This document shows positions 33,040-41,412 of a DNA stretch of 64,000 nucleotides, piece after piece. A program made the translations under genes and the position numbers. A model generated the notes under the pieces. The model saw nothing but the letters and a program-made list of their open reading frames with translations. It made no database searches and was not told where the DNA came from. Within the stretch, counting starts at the first letter, position 1; each line of letters starts with the position of its first letter. Source of the DNA: VGJW01 sp035285595. GTDB taxonomy: Bacteria; Cyanobacteriota; Sericytochromatia; S15B-MN24; VGJW01. The stretch spans positions 37,222-101,221 of the forward strand of contig JAYKGV010000061.1 in the NCBI GenBank assembly GCA_035285595.1. The letters are read 5' to 3'.

Positions 33040-33312
33040 ATGCCTGTCGTGACCCGGATCCACCGCATGTCGCTTCCGGAGTTGGCGTACCAGCTTTCGT
33101 GCGCCCCTGCATTCTTCCGTATTCGGGAAGACTTTGCGGCAGGAGTCATCGACGATCAAGAGGCACAGGCACGTTTGTTGGATTTCGTTCTCGCTGGGCG
33201 GGGCATGGTTCACGCCTATCAAGGGGAGGAGGAGTTGCGTTGGGCGCTGTCCGAGGCCGAGTCGGGCAAGCTCACGAGCATGTTGTATCTGGAGCACCTC
33301 AAGGGAACTTGA
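33040..33312 (+). CDS. Small unknown protein, 90 residues
   Basis: ATG 33040 is preceded by AAGGAGAG at good spacing. The product is soluble and acidic with no Cys motif or membrane helix: RIHRMSLPELAYQLSCAPAF, then an FAAGVIDDQEAQARLLDFVL helix. I recognise no family. It follows the previous gene by 14 bases. Confidence 0.65.
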   Translation: MPVVTRIHRMSLPELAYQLSCAPAFFRIREDFAAGVIDDQEAQARLLDFVLAGRGMVHAYQGEEELRWALSEAESGKLTSMLYLEHLKGT

Positions 33313-33400
33313 GATGTCCGGGTAGGATAGGGGTGACGGAGCATACCGCCTGCATGCCGCCGCTTCCGCAAGATGGGGGAGTGACCATGGAGGTGGGGTG

Positions 33401-36097
33401 ATGGTGCAGCGTCGGTCGGTCGGAAGGCTTCCAGGCCTGGCGGTGGCAGGCTGGTTGACAGCAGGCACCGTGACGGCGTTAGCCTTGCCCGTTTCGGCGG
33501 AACCGCTGCGGCCCGTGCCAGGCTCCGGGGCGTCCGCCTCGCTTCCTGCATCGTCCTCCGAGTCGGTGAAGGCCGCCACGACACTCTCCGTGCCGGCCGC
33601 TGAGGCTACCGATACCGTGAGCAAGACAGATCCACTTGCTGAGGCGGTCAGCACGTCATCAAGGCGGTCCGAGGTGGCGTCGGCGGTTGGAACCCGCTCG
33701 TCTGGATCCTCCGCCGAGGACCTCGAACCGAGAACGGGAGCCGCGCGCGTGGCCGAGGAGCTCGATGCCTGGATACGGCGAGTGGCGGCCCGCTTGCAGC
33801 AGGCCGCGGCGCTTGGGGCCAAGGGATTCGACAAGCGACAGCCCGGTCTGTCGGGGCCCTCCGGGGAAGGCCTGTCGATGTCCCTTCATGTCAAGGTGGA
33901 TGGCAAGTGGCGAGCCCACCCGGGTCACGCAGGCGGACTGGAGGACTTCGCACTTGAGGAGGCCTTGGCGGGCACGACGGCCCTCCCGTTGCAAGATGGT
34001 CTGCTCGTGGCGGCAGCGGGTTCCCGGACGTCCGTCGTCACCGTGTTGGTGCCGTGGGCCGAGCTGGCCGCGACATTCTCCCGCTCGGAACTCGGAAGGC
34101 AGGCGGTCCTGTTCGATCGCAAGGGAGAGGCAAGGCTCCATGGCGAACGGCTCTCCTCCGACCAAACGGCGGTTTTCCGGGGCTTGTTGCCTTCGGCGCA
34201 GACGGAAGTCAAGGTGACGGGCCGGCGCTTCGTGGTGGCCTCCGCGCCTGAGCTTGCCATGTACGTCGTGGTCCCTGCCGAGGTGTCATCCGTGGCTACA
34301 GGTGAGGTCCTTGCCTTGCCCGAGCCGGCCGTGCTGGAACGACCCGCCGGTCTGGACCTGCCCGGGGTGATCCGGGAAAGGTCGGTGATCGCCGGTCCTT
34401 TGGCCATCGGTCTCGTGGCCGGTGCATGGTTGTTCATCCAAGGCCGCAGGCGGCAACGCAAGGTTCGTCGCAAGCGTCAGGGTCGGCCTCAAGTCCCCGA
34501 TCTCGGGGCCGTGGACTATCTGGATGCCCTCGCACGTGATACGGAGGATCCTTTGGCCGGCTTGACCTCGCCTGAGGTTCCGCTGGATCGCGATCCGACG
34601 CTGGCCCTGATTCCCGAGGGTTCGGACCCTCCGGCCTCGCCTGTGGCGTCGGCACCCGAGGTGGATCTGGCCGACCTGGTGCTGTCTGCGCCTCCGCCGG
34701 TGAGGACGGTGCCCGAGGAACTGCGGGCCCGGGCCCGTGGCGAGGAGGTTCCGGTCGAGGTCAACCCTCGCAAGGGTGTTCGACCCGAGGATGTCCTGGT
34801 CACCAGGGGGGATCTGGATCGCATTCTCGACAAAGGCCTGGATCGTCTGTTCCAGCGCATGCTGGCTTCGGTCGAGGATCTCGAGCGCAAGACCCATGAG
34901 GCGGTGCAGGCCCAGAGAGAGGGCTTCAAGGAGCTGCTGGGCCGCTTCCATGACTTGCAGGAAACCCGTGAACGGGATCTGGCCGAACATCATGCCCGGA
35001 TGGGCCGATTCGACCAGGACCTGGCCGCCGTCGAACTTCGCTGGCGGGGCACGGATGCCAAGGCTGCGGAGGCGGACTTGCGGTTGCGAGAGCAGGCAGA
35101 GGGGCTGCTCCGTCGGATGGGTGGCCAGGAGGGGGCGATGGAAGCCCTTGGTGCACGAATCGAAGGGCTCGGCCAAGCCCTGCGTCAGACTACGGAGCAC
35201 GGCAGGGCGGAGTTCGACCTGTTGCGTGGGGAGCTTGGGGAGGTGCGCAAGGCTCTCGATGAGGCTCGGCGTCAACTGCGTGCAGAGCTTGGTGACGAAG
35301 CCGCACAGCGGCGTCAGGGCATGGAGGATGTGCGCGACGAGGACCGTGCGGCTCGGCGCGAGGTCGAGCGCCAGGTGCAGCAGGTGGCCACACGCCTCGA
35401 AGAAGTTGCGACTCAGGTCTCTGGGCGGATCGAACAGTTGGGGCGAGACCTCGACGGCACGGGCCAGCAAATCTTGCAGGCCGAGATTCATCAACGCGAG
35501 TCCCTTCGTCAGGTCCACGAGCGCCTCGTGCCTCAGGGCCAGATGGGACAGCTACGTCAGGAAGTGAGCGACCTCAAGGCACTTCTCGTCCAGCGAGACC
35601 GAGAAGTCGAGGATTTGCGCCTGCGTTTCGATCAGATGGTCCGGGACCAACGGGACGACAGGCAACAGCTTTTGCAGCAGCTGCAGCGCGAGCTGGGGCA
35701 CGTTCACCAGGCCACGCCGTTGCTCGAGCAGCAGCAAATCCAGTTCATCACGCTACAGCAGGAGAACCAGCGTCTGGCGCAAAGGGTCCAGCAGGTCCTC
35801 CAACTGATGCAGAGCCTCAATCAGACCGTCCATCAGGCTGAGACGCGCACGCTGCAGGAGATCGACTGGCTCAAGAGTCAGGTTCGCAGCACCCCGGATC
35901 CCCGATATGTTCCGATTGCCGCCCCAGTGCCTGCGGCGGCTCCCGTACCCGTTGCGGAACCGGTCCTTACCCCTCCCCCCTCGCCTCCCTCGCCGCCTGC
36001 CGGGGATGATCGTCCCATCGACCTATGGGGGCGACTGATGGGACGTGACCGGGAGAGCGTGGAGGATACCCTCCGCAGGCGTCGGCCCGGGGGATAG
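33401..36097 (+). CDS. Receptor-like protein: periplasmic Cache-like domain, TM, long coiled coil
   Basis: ATG 33401 has GGAGG 7 bases upstream; the product is 898 residues. A signal anchor (about 10-33), a Ser/Ala-rich linker and a region (120-315) with LHVKVDGKWRAHPG, AVLFDRKGEARLHG and FVVASAPELAMYVVVPAE resembling a Cache/PDC sensor come first. A TM helix lies at 328-347, then a basic stop-transfer (RRRQRKVRRKRQ), a disordered linker to about 465, and a 350-residue coiled coil. No MCP signalling, HAMP or kinase motif is present. A histidine kinase follows 21 bases later. Confidence 0.75.
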   Translation: MVQRRSVGRLPGLAVAGWLTAGTVTALALPVSAEPLRPVPGSGASASLPASSSESVKAATTLSVPAAEATDTVSKTDPLAEAVSTSSRRSEVASAVGTRSSGSSAEDLEPRTGAARVAEELDAWIRRVAARLQQAAALGAKGFDKRQPGLSGPSGEGLSMSLHVKVDGKWRAHPGHAGGLEDFALEEALAGTTALPLQDGLLVAAAGSRTSVVTVLVPWAELAATFSRSELGRQAVLFDRKGEARLHGERLSSDQTAVFRGLLPSAQTEVKVTGRRFVVASAPELAMYVVVPAEVSSVATGEVLALPEPAVLERPAGLDLPGVIRERSVIAGPLAIGLVAGAWLFIQGRRRQRKVRRKRQGRPQVPDLGAVDYLDALARDTEDPLAGLTSPEVPLDRDPTLALIPEGSDPPASPVASAPEVDLADLVLSAPPPVRTVPEELRARARGEEVPVEVNPRKGVRPEDVLVTRGDLDRILDKGLDRLFQRMLASVEDLERKTHEAVQAQREGFKELLGRFHDLQETRERDLAEHHARMGRFDQDLAAVELRWRGTDAKAAEADLRLREQAEGLLRRMGGQEGAMEALGARIEGLGQALRQTTEHGRAEFDLLRGELGEVRKALDEARRQLRAELGDEAAQRRQGMEDVRDEDRAARREVERQVQQVATRLEEVATQVSGRIEQLGRDLDGTGQQILQAEIHQRESLRQVHERLVPQGQMGQLRQEVSDLKALLVQRDREVEDLRLRFDQMVRDQRDDRQQLLQQLQRELGHVHQATPLLEQQQIQFITLQQENQRLAQRVQQVLQLMQSLNQTVHQAETRTLQEIDWLKSQVRSTPDPRYVPIAAPVPAAAPVPVAEPVLTPPPSPPSPPAGDDRPIDLWGRLMGRDRESVEDTLRRRRPGG

Positions 36098-36118
36098 GAT
36101 TCTCCGGGGCATGGGCTC

Positions 36119-37081
36119 ATGAGGGCTTGGCGACAATCCATCGTGCCCCCGATTGTCTTCGGGGTGGTCTTGATTCTCGTGGTCATCCTGCTGGGGACCA
36201 CGTGGAATCTGACCTTGATCGTGGACCCCTCGCGCTGGCAGCGTGCCTTCGAGCCCGGAGCCTGGGGGCGGACGCTTTTGTTGGTCGCGGGAACCCTGCT
36301 GTTTCTGGCGGTCATCGTCGGGCTGGTGCTCTACGTGGTCTTCCTCGCCCAGCAGATTCGCGTCAATCAACTGCAGCAGAACGTGATGGACGCCGTCACG
36401 CATGAGTTCCGCAGCCCGCTGACCTCTCTTAGACTGTCACTGGATACCTTGCGGCGAAAGGAGGTCCCACCGGAAGAGGCGCGTAAGTTCCTCGATATGA
36501 TGGCTGCCGACTGCGACCGTTTGCAAGTTCTGGTCGAGCGCGTGCTGGAAGCCGGTCGGTTGGAAGCAGGTTCCCGCGCCTATCGTCTCGAGGAGATCGC
36601 CCTGCGTGGGCTGCTGACCGACTTGGCCGAACAGATTCGGCACAGGCATCGGCTTTCCGAGGATTCCATTCGTCTGCCCGATCGTGAAGCCAGGGTCCGC
36701 GCCGATACCGAGGCCCTGGGCATCGTCTTGGCCAACCTGCTTGAAAATGCCGTCAAGTACAGTCCTGAAGACCGGATCCGTGTGGACTTGACCTTGCGCC
36801 CGGGGACGGTTCCTGGGCAGATCTCCATGGAGATTGCGGATCAGGGCATCGGCTGGGCACCGGGAAGCGAGCGGCGTCTCTTCCGGCGATTCGTCAGGCT
36901 TGGCGATGAGCTGACCCGCAGGCGCAAGGGGATTGGGCTCGGGCTCTACCTCGCGAGGTCGATGGTTCGCGGAATGGGAGGCAGTATTTCTGGGCACAGC
37001 CCGGGCGTGGGGCAAGGAGCGGTGTTTACGGTGAATTTGCAGGGGAGGATGGATGGCCAGGATCCTGATCGTCGAGGATGA
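36119..37081 (+). CDS. Sensor histidine kinase, two TM helices
   Basis: The 320-residue kinase has two membrane helices (about 8-28 and 58-82) with only about 30 residues between them, no HAMP domain, a HisKA box VTHEFRSPLTSLR (His about 95) and HATPase boxes LANLLENAVKYSPED, ADQGIGWAPG and RRKGIGLGLYLARSMV. The tiny external loop suggests that it senses through a partner; the receptor-like protein encoded just upstream is a good candidate. It overlaps the regulator gene by 29 bases. Confidence 0.93.
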   Translation: MRAWRQSIVPPIVFGVVLILVVILLGTTWNLTLIVDPSRWQRAFEPGAWGRTLLLVAGTLLFLAVIVGLVLYVVFLAQQIRVNQLQQNVMDAVTHEFRSPLTSLRLSLDTLRRKEVPPEEARKFLDMMAADCDRLQVLVERVLEAGRLEAGSRAYRLEEIALRGLLTDLAEQIRHRHRLSEDSIRLPDREARVRADTEALGIVLANLLENAVKYSPEDRIRVDLTLRPGTVPGQISMEIADQGIGWAPGSERRLFRRFVRLGDELTRRRKGIGLGLYLARSMVRGMGGSISGHSPGVGQGAVFTVNLQGRMDGQDPDRRG

Positions 37082-37766
37082 GGACCATATCGCCCAGGGC
37101 CTGCGCTACAACCTCGTGGCGGAAGGCCACGAGGTTCTTCTGGCCGGGGACGGAGAAACGGCCGATCGCTTGATCCGCGAAGGTGACCTGCCTGACCTCG
37201 TGGTGTTGGATGTCATGCTGCCCGGTCTGTCCGGCATCGATCTGTGCCGGGGCTGGCGGACCCTCGGGATCCGGACCCCCATCTTGATGCTTACGGCAAG
37301 GGGCTTTGACAAGGCCAAGGTAGAAGGTCTCCAGGTCGGGGCCGATGATTACGTGACCAAGCCCTTCAACCTCGAGGAGTTGCTGGCACGCGTCGACTCG
37401 CTTCTCAGACGAGAGGCTTGGCGACGTGAGGAAGCCTCGCCCGTTCGGGGCGTGCAGCGTATCGGCTGCTGCGAGATTGACTTCGAGCGTGGTGAAGCGT
37501 GGCGTGAAGGCGAACCGGTCCGCCTGACCTCGCTCGAGTTCAGGATGCTTCGTCATCTTGCCGAGGCCGGAGGGCGTATTGTAAGCCGGGACGAGCTGAT
37601 GGCTGCCGTCTGGGGATTTCCTTCCGCCGGGGCCACCCGCACCGTCGACAACTTCGTCATGCGCCTGCGGCGTCTGATAGAGCCTGACCCCGCCCGTCCC
37701 GTGCACTTGCTCTCCCTGCGTGGACAGGGGTTACGTCTGGAGCCCGGGCCACCGGGCATTGGTTAG
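37053..37766 (+). CDS. OmpR/PhoB-family response regulator
   Basis: The 237-residue regulator has a receiver with EDEDH acidic pocket, D53 in VVLDVMLPG, the T of MLTARG and K of VTKPFN, followed by a winged-helix DNA-binding domain (SLEFRMLRHLAEAGGRIVSR, split; TRTVDNFVMRLRRL). It is the cognate partner of the upstream kinase. Its final 4 bases overlap the end of eda on the other strand. Confidence 0.95.
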   Translation: MARILIVEDEDHIAQGLRYNLVAEGHEVLLAGDGETADRLIREGDLPDLVVLDVMLPGLSGIDLCRGWRTLGIRTPILMLTARGFDKAKVEGLQVGADDYVTKPFNLEELLARVDSLLRREAWRREEASPVRGVQRIGCCEIDFERGEAWREGEPVRLTSLEFRMLRHLAEAGGRIVSRDELMAAVWGFPSAGATRTVDNFVMRLRRLIEPDPARPVHLLSLRGQGLRLEPGPPGIG

Positions 37767-38425
37767 TTTCGGCGCTGATTCCAAGCTGAGACGGCATCGA
37801 GCGCCCGTGTGGCAAGACGTCGGATGGTGGCGGCGTCACGTCGGGTCACGGCGTCAGGGGGATAGAGCGTCTGTCCCAGCGAGACGACCTGCGCTCCTGA
37901 GTCCAGATGGTCGGCGATGCTCTCCGGGCCGATGCCTCCCGAGACAAAGGCACGCAGCTCCGGATATGGGGCCAGCAGGTCTCGCAGGTACTCGGCCCCT
38001 CCTACACGATGGATGGGGAAAATCTTCACGAAGTCGGCGTCCTCGGCCAGGGCCTCGTGGACCTCGTGAGGGGTCAACGCTCCCAGCACCACGGGCAGGT
38101 CGTGATGCCGGGCCAAGGCGGCCAGTCCGGCCGGACGCGCGGGACTTACGAGGTAAGAGGCACCTGCAGCGAGTGCTTCAAGGGCGCTTTCTCTCGTTCG
38201 CAGCGTTCCCGCTCCCACAAGGGCCTCGGTCTGCGAGGCGGACGATACGAGGCGAGTCAACACTTGAGCCGCATCTGGCACCGTCCACGTCACCTCGAGG
38301 GCGGGCCAACCTGCGTCGAGCAAGGTGTGGCCAATCCACAGGGCGTCTTCTGCGGTGGACGTGCGCAGTACCGCCACGACGCGCCCCCCGGTCAGCCGTG
38401 TGCGTATGGCCATGCGACGATCCAT
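37763..38425 (-). CDS. eda: 2-keto-3-deoxy-6-phosphogluconate / 4-hydroxy-2-oxoglutarate aldolase
   Basis: The TIM-barrel aldolase has VVAVLRTSTAEDA, LEVTWTVPDA with the catalytic Glu, LVGAGTLRT, YLVSPARP and FVKIFPIHRVGG with the Schiff-base Lys, then FVSGGIGPESI. It yields pyruvate and glyceraldehyde-3-phosphate in the Entner-Doudoroff route. I place the start at ATG 38425 (220 residues) because TATCAT lies 7 bases before it, suggesting a leaderless mRNA; ATG 38434 would put the -10 across the start codon. Confidence 0.9.
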   Translation of the reverse strand: MDRRMAIRTRLTGGRVVAVLRTSTAEDALWIGHTLLDAGWPALEVTWTVPDAAQVLTRLVSSASQTEALVGAGTLRTRESALEALAAGASYLVSPARPAGLAALARHHDLPVVLGALTPHEVHEALAEDADFVKIFPIHRVGGAEYLRDLLAPYPELRAFVSGGIGPESIADHLDSGAQVVSLGQTLYPPDAVTRRDAATIRRLATRALDAVSAWNQRRN

Positions 38426-38432
38426 GCCAGAC

Positions 38433-38438
38433 ATGATA
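38433..38438 (-). promoter_or_regulatory. -10 element for leaderless eda mRNA
   Basis: Minus strand TATCAT, then 7 bases, then ATG 38425. A -35-like TTCACC lies 16 bases upstream. Confidence 0.45.
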
Positions 38439-38461
38439 CCTTCCGGTCATGGGAGGTGAAG

Positions 38462-39238
38462 ATGGAAGCAGGCATCAGGGTGGTGCTGCATCAGCCGGGC
38501 ATCCCGGGCAACCTGGGCTCGATTGCTCGGGCGGTGGCCCATCTGGGGTTGGAGGACGTGGTGATCGTGGGAGCGGCTGGCCTCAAGCATCAGCCCGAGG
38601 CACGGATGATGGCGGTCCATGTGGGCGACGTGCTGGATCGATTTCGTGAAGTCGACCATCTCGAGGAGGCCCTCCTGGGTTGTGAACTGGTGCTGGGTAC
38701 GTCTGCTCGCCCTCATACCGACGGCCAGCCTCCGCTCGGCCCGGAGGAGGCCCTCGCGTATGCGGCAAGGCGCCCCGGACGGGTTGCCCTGCTTTTCGGA
38801 TCCGAAAAGTATGGGCTGCCGACGGAAGCTTTGCGGCGTTGTGACCATGTGGTGCGGTTGCCCTCGCGACGGGACGGGGAGTCCTTCAACCTGGCGCAGG
38901 CCGTCCTGCTGCTGGGCTGGGAGTTCACCCGGCCCGGCAGGACACCTGCACCCGCCGTCGATCGATTACATCGATTCGAAGTCACGCCCCCCGTTTCTCG
39001 TGCCCTCGAAGAGCTCGGGGTGCTCAAGGCACATCATCGGGACAAGAAGTTGATGACCCTTCGACGTTTGCTGGCACGGCTGGACTTTTCGGAGGAGGAA
39101 GCCGCCCTGGTGCGTCACGTTGCCTCCAAGGTGGCGCTCCTGCTGGGGCTCAGGCCGCCCCGCCCGCGCCCCGCAGCGCCACGAGGCGGGCAAGCAGGAG
39201 ATGAAGATCCCGCCGTTCGTCCGCACGCCCAAGCTTGA
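38462..39238 (+). CDS. TrmH/SpoU-family RNA 2'-O-methyltransferase (TrmJ/TrmL-like)
   Basis: GGAGGTGAAG precedes ATG 38462. The 258-residue SPOUT protein has VLHQPGIPGNLGSIARAVAHL in pieces (motif 1 with the N-x-G-x-x-x-R core), VALLFGSEKYGLP (motif 2) and ESFNLAQAVLLLGWE (motif 3), typical of TrmJ-type tRNA Nm32 methyltransferases. The last 30 residues (RPPRPRPAAPRGG on) are coded opposite the end of holA and look like read-through sequence rather than fold. Confidence 0.88.
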   Translation: MEAGIRVVLHQPGIPGNLGSIARAVAHLGLEDVVIVGAAGLKHQPEARMMAVHVGDVLDRFREVDHLEEALLGCELVLGTSARPHTDGQPPLGPEEALAYAARRPGRVALLFGSEKYGLPTEALRRCDHVVRLPSRRDGESFNLAQAVLLLGWEFTRPGRTPAPAVDRLHRFEVTPPVSRALEELGVLKAHHRDKKLMTLRRLLARLDFSEEEAALVRHVASKVALLLGLRPPRPRPAAPRGGQAGDEDPAVRPHAQA

Positions 39239-40283
39239 GCTCCAGCTCGAAGGTCACGAGCGCCTCTAGACCCTGCTCGAGTGCCGGAAGGCTCCACGGG
39301 CGCAAAGCGACCAGATCATTCTGGACGCGGTAGGGGTGAATGCCCAGGATCCTTGCGGTCTCGTCCTGTGACACGCGAGCTGCAGCAAGTGTCTTCAGGG
39401 AGAGATGCAACCGCCACACTGTCCCCATCGCCGCCAACGTTTCCAGCACATGGCGGCGTCGGGCCAAATCGTCGGCCAGGCGCAAGGCGACCCCCAGGCG
39501 ACCTTGCTGTACGGCCTTCAGCATGGCGAAGACGTCCGCTTGATCCGAGCTGGCCAGCAAAGCGACATCGTCGACGGTCACGGCCCGATCTCCGGCATAG
39601 GCTGCCAGTTTGCGCAGCTCCTGGTCGAGGACGGCCCGGATTTGCCCGACCCGCTGGACCAACGTCTCTGCCACCTGTGGGGAGAGCGTGATCCCCTCCT
39701 CGCGTGCATGTCCCTGCAGCCAGCGCACCTCTTCCTCGGGCTTGAAGGGATTGGGGCCTGGAAAGGGGATGATCTTCACGCGACCTGCTTTCGCCGCACC
39801 GTCGAGAGCTTTGCCTTGCTGGGTGTTCATCCCGGGCTTGCCGGTGCATATCAGCACCAGATGACCGGGTTCGGGCGTGGTGGCCTTCAGCCACGCGACG
39901 AGGTGCTCCTTGTCTTCGGCCGAGAGACCGCCCTTGCCTTTGCCTGAGTCCTCCGCGGGGGAAGGCGGTCTGTCATCCGCCGCTTTCGGCTCGACATCTT
40001 CCGAATTCTGGCCCGCTCCTTCCGGTCCGGCCTTGGTGTCCTTGCCGGTGCCCTGACCTTGACGCCCTGAACCGAACCAGCCGCAACGGCGGATCACCAC
40101 CACCCTCTCCCCGAAGAACGACGGGGTGCGAACCGCTGACTGCACGGTCTGAACGCTGGCCGAGGGACCCTCGAAGGTTTCGAGGTTCAGCGTCCTCAGC
40201 TCTTGCGGGACCCACGCGTCCAGCTGTTTGGCCAGCCAACGGCGCCGGGTGAAGTCGTCTTCGCCCCAGAGGACGTGGATCAT
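39150..40283 (-). CDS. holA: DNA polymerase III delta subunit
   Basis: The 377-residue protein begins HVLWGEDDFTRRRW, the HolA N-terminus, and has LVLICTGKPG, RWLQGHAREEGITLS, LDQELRKLAAYAGDRAVTVDDV and WRLHLSLKTLAA, the domain II-III features of the clamp-loader delta subunit. Residues about 75-125 are an unusual charged Gly/Glu/Lys insert between strands of domain I. ATG 40283 overlaps the uppS stop (ATGA). The 3' end overlaps the TrmH-family gene by 89 bases. Confidence 0.9.
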   Translation of the reverse strand: MIHVLWGEDDFTRRRWLAKQLDAWVPQELRTLNLETFEGPSASVQTVQSAVRTPSFFGERVVVIRRCGWFGSGRQGQGTGKDTKAGPEGAGQNSEDVEPKAADDRPPSPAEDSGKGKGGLSAEDKEHLVAWLKATTPEPGHLVLICTGKPGMNTQQGKALDGAAKAGRVKIIPFPGPNPFKPEEEVRWLQGHAREEGITLSPQVAETLVQRVGQIRAVLDQELRKLAAYAGDRAVTVDDVALLASSDQADVFAMLKAVQQGRLGVALRLADDLARRRHVLETLAAMGTVWRLHLSLKTLAAARVSQDETARILGIHPYRVQNDLVALRPWSLPALEQGLEALVTFELELKLGRADERRDLHLLLARLVALRGAGGAA

Positions 40284-41011
40284 GTGCCGCCCCCGAATCT
40301 TCTGTGCCGGCCCTGAAAGTCCAGCAGGGCCGCGACCAGTGCCGCGTCGTCGAAGTCCGGCCAAAGGACCGGGGTGATGTGGAGCTCGGCATAGGCCAGC
40401 TGCCAGAGCAGGAAGTTGGAAAGCCTGCCTTCACCGCTGGTTCGAATCAGGAGGTCCGGGTCCGGCTGTCCTGCCGTGTCGAGACACGCGGCGAAGGTCT
40501 GCTCGTCCAGTGCGGTGGGCACCAACTGCCCGGCGGCCACTTCTTCTGCCACTCTGCGCACGGCACGCAGGATCTCGGAACGACTGCCGTAGTTGAGGGC
40601 GATGTTGAGCGTCAGGCCTCGATGCCCCGTGGTCCTTGCCTCAGCCTCCTCGATCATGCGCCGGACGTCCGGCGGCAGGGCATCGCGCTCGCCTGGAAAG
40701 CGCATCCGCACCCCGGCGGCGTCGAGCTCGCGGAGCTCGCCCCGCAGGGTCTCACGGAACAGGGACCACAGGAAACCGACTTCTTCCTGGCTACGGGACC
40801 AATTTTCCGTGGAGAAGGCGTAGACCGTCAGGTAAGGAATCCCAAGATTGCGAAAGGACTGCACGATGCGCTTCAAGGCCCTGCGGCCAGCTTCATGCCC
40901 TGCACCGCCGGGCAGCAGGCGCTGCTTTGCCCACCGGCGGTTGCCATCCATGATGATGGCGACGTGCCGGGGCAGGCGTGCCCGATCAAGCTTCCCCCAC
41001 GGGTCGTTCAC
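40280..41011 (-). CDS. uppS: Undecaprenyl (isoprenyl) diphosphate synthase
   Basis: The 243-residue cis-prenyltransferase has AIIMDGNRRWAKQ with the catalytic Asp, GHEAGRRALKRIV, VYAFSTENWSRSQEEV, LNIALNYGSRSEI and DLLIRTSGEGRLSNFLLWQ. It makes the lipid carrier for peptidoglycan. GTG 41011 overlaps the preceding stop (GTGA). Confidence 0.96.
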   Translation of the reverse strand: MNDPWGKLDRARLPRHVAIIMDGNRRWAKQRLLPGGAGHEAGRRALKRIVQSFRNLGIPYLTVYAFSTENWSRSQEEVGFLWSLFRETLRGELRELDAAGVRMRFPGERDALPPDVRRMIEEAEARTTGHRGLTLNIALNYGSRSEILRAVRRVAEEVAAGQLVPTALDEQTFAACLDTAGQPDPDLLIRTSGEGRLSNFLLWQLAYAELHITPVLWPDFDDAALVAALLDFQGRHRRFGGGT

Positions 41012-41412
41012 GGTTTCGAGCTCTCTGGCTCGGGCCAGCAGGTCACGCGGTCGGGCAGCACCTCATAGGTGAGACCCTCCGCGATTTCAACCTGTACCGG
41101 TACCCGATCACCCGCGCGAAATCGCGCCGGAACCGTCACGGAAACTGTGGGAGCCCGCTCCTCCAGCTCCTGGAGCAGGTGATCCGGGCCCTCGAGCCGG
41201 ACATCTACCCATGCCGGTTCCACTCGGGTGGCCGAGGCAGGGCCTCCCGAAGGGGCGTTCAGCTGGACCGGCAGCGTCAGTCGTCGCTGATCACGATGGC
41301 CTTGGAAACGTTCCTGGCTGATGCCGACGAAACCCCACATGGCGACGGCCATGAGGAAGGCCAGCAATCGCAGGCCTTTGGTGTCGTCTTCTTGGCGCGG
41401 CAAGCGGATCAT
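41008..41412 (-). CDS. YbbR/CdaR-like protein, one-domain form
   Basis: The 134-residue protein has one membrane helix (about 14-31, LRLLAFLMAVAMWGFVG) and an external region with the YbbR pattern RRLTLPVQLNAPSG, VDVRLEGPDHLL and a final EVLPDRVTCWPE strand. Typical CdaR has three or four YbbR repeats; this has about one. It directly follows cdaA, overlapping by 4 bases, and CdaR proteins modulate CdaA. Confidence 0.8.
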   Translation of the reverse strand: MIRLPRQEDDTKGLRLLAFLMAVAMWGFVGISQERFQGHRDQRRLTLPVQLNAPSGGPASATRVEPAWVDVRLEGPDHLLQELEERAPTVSVTVPARFRAGDRVPVQVEIAEGLTYEVLPDRVTCWPEPESSKP

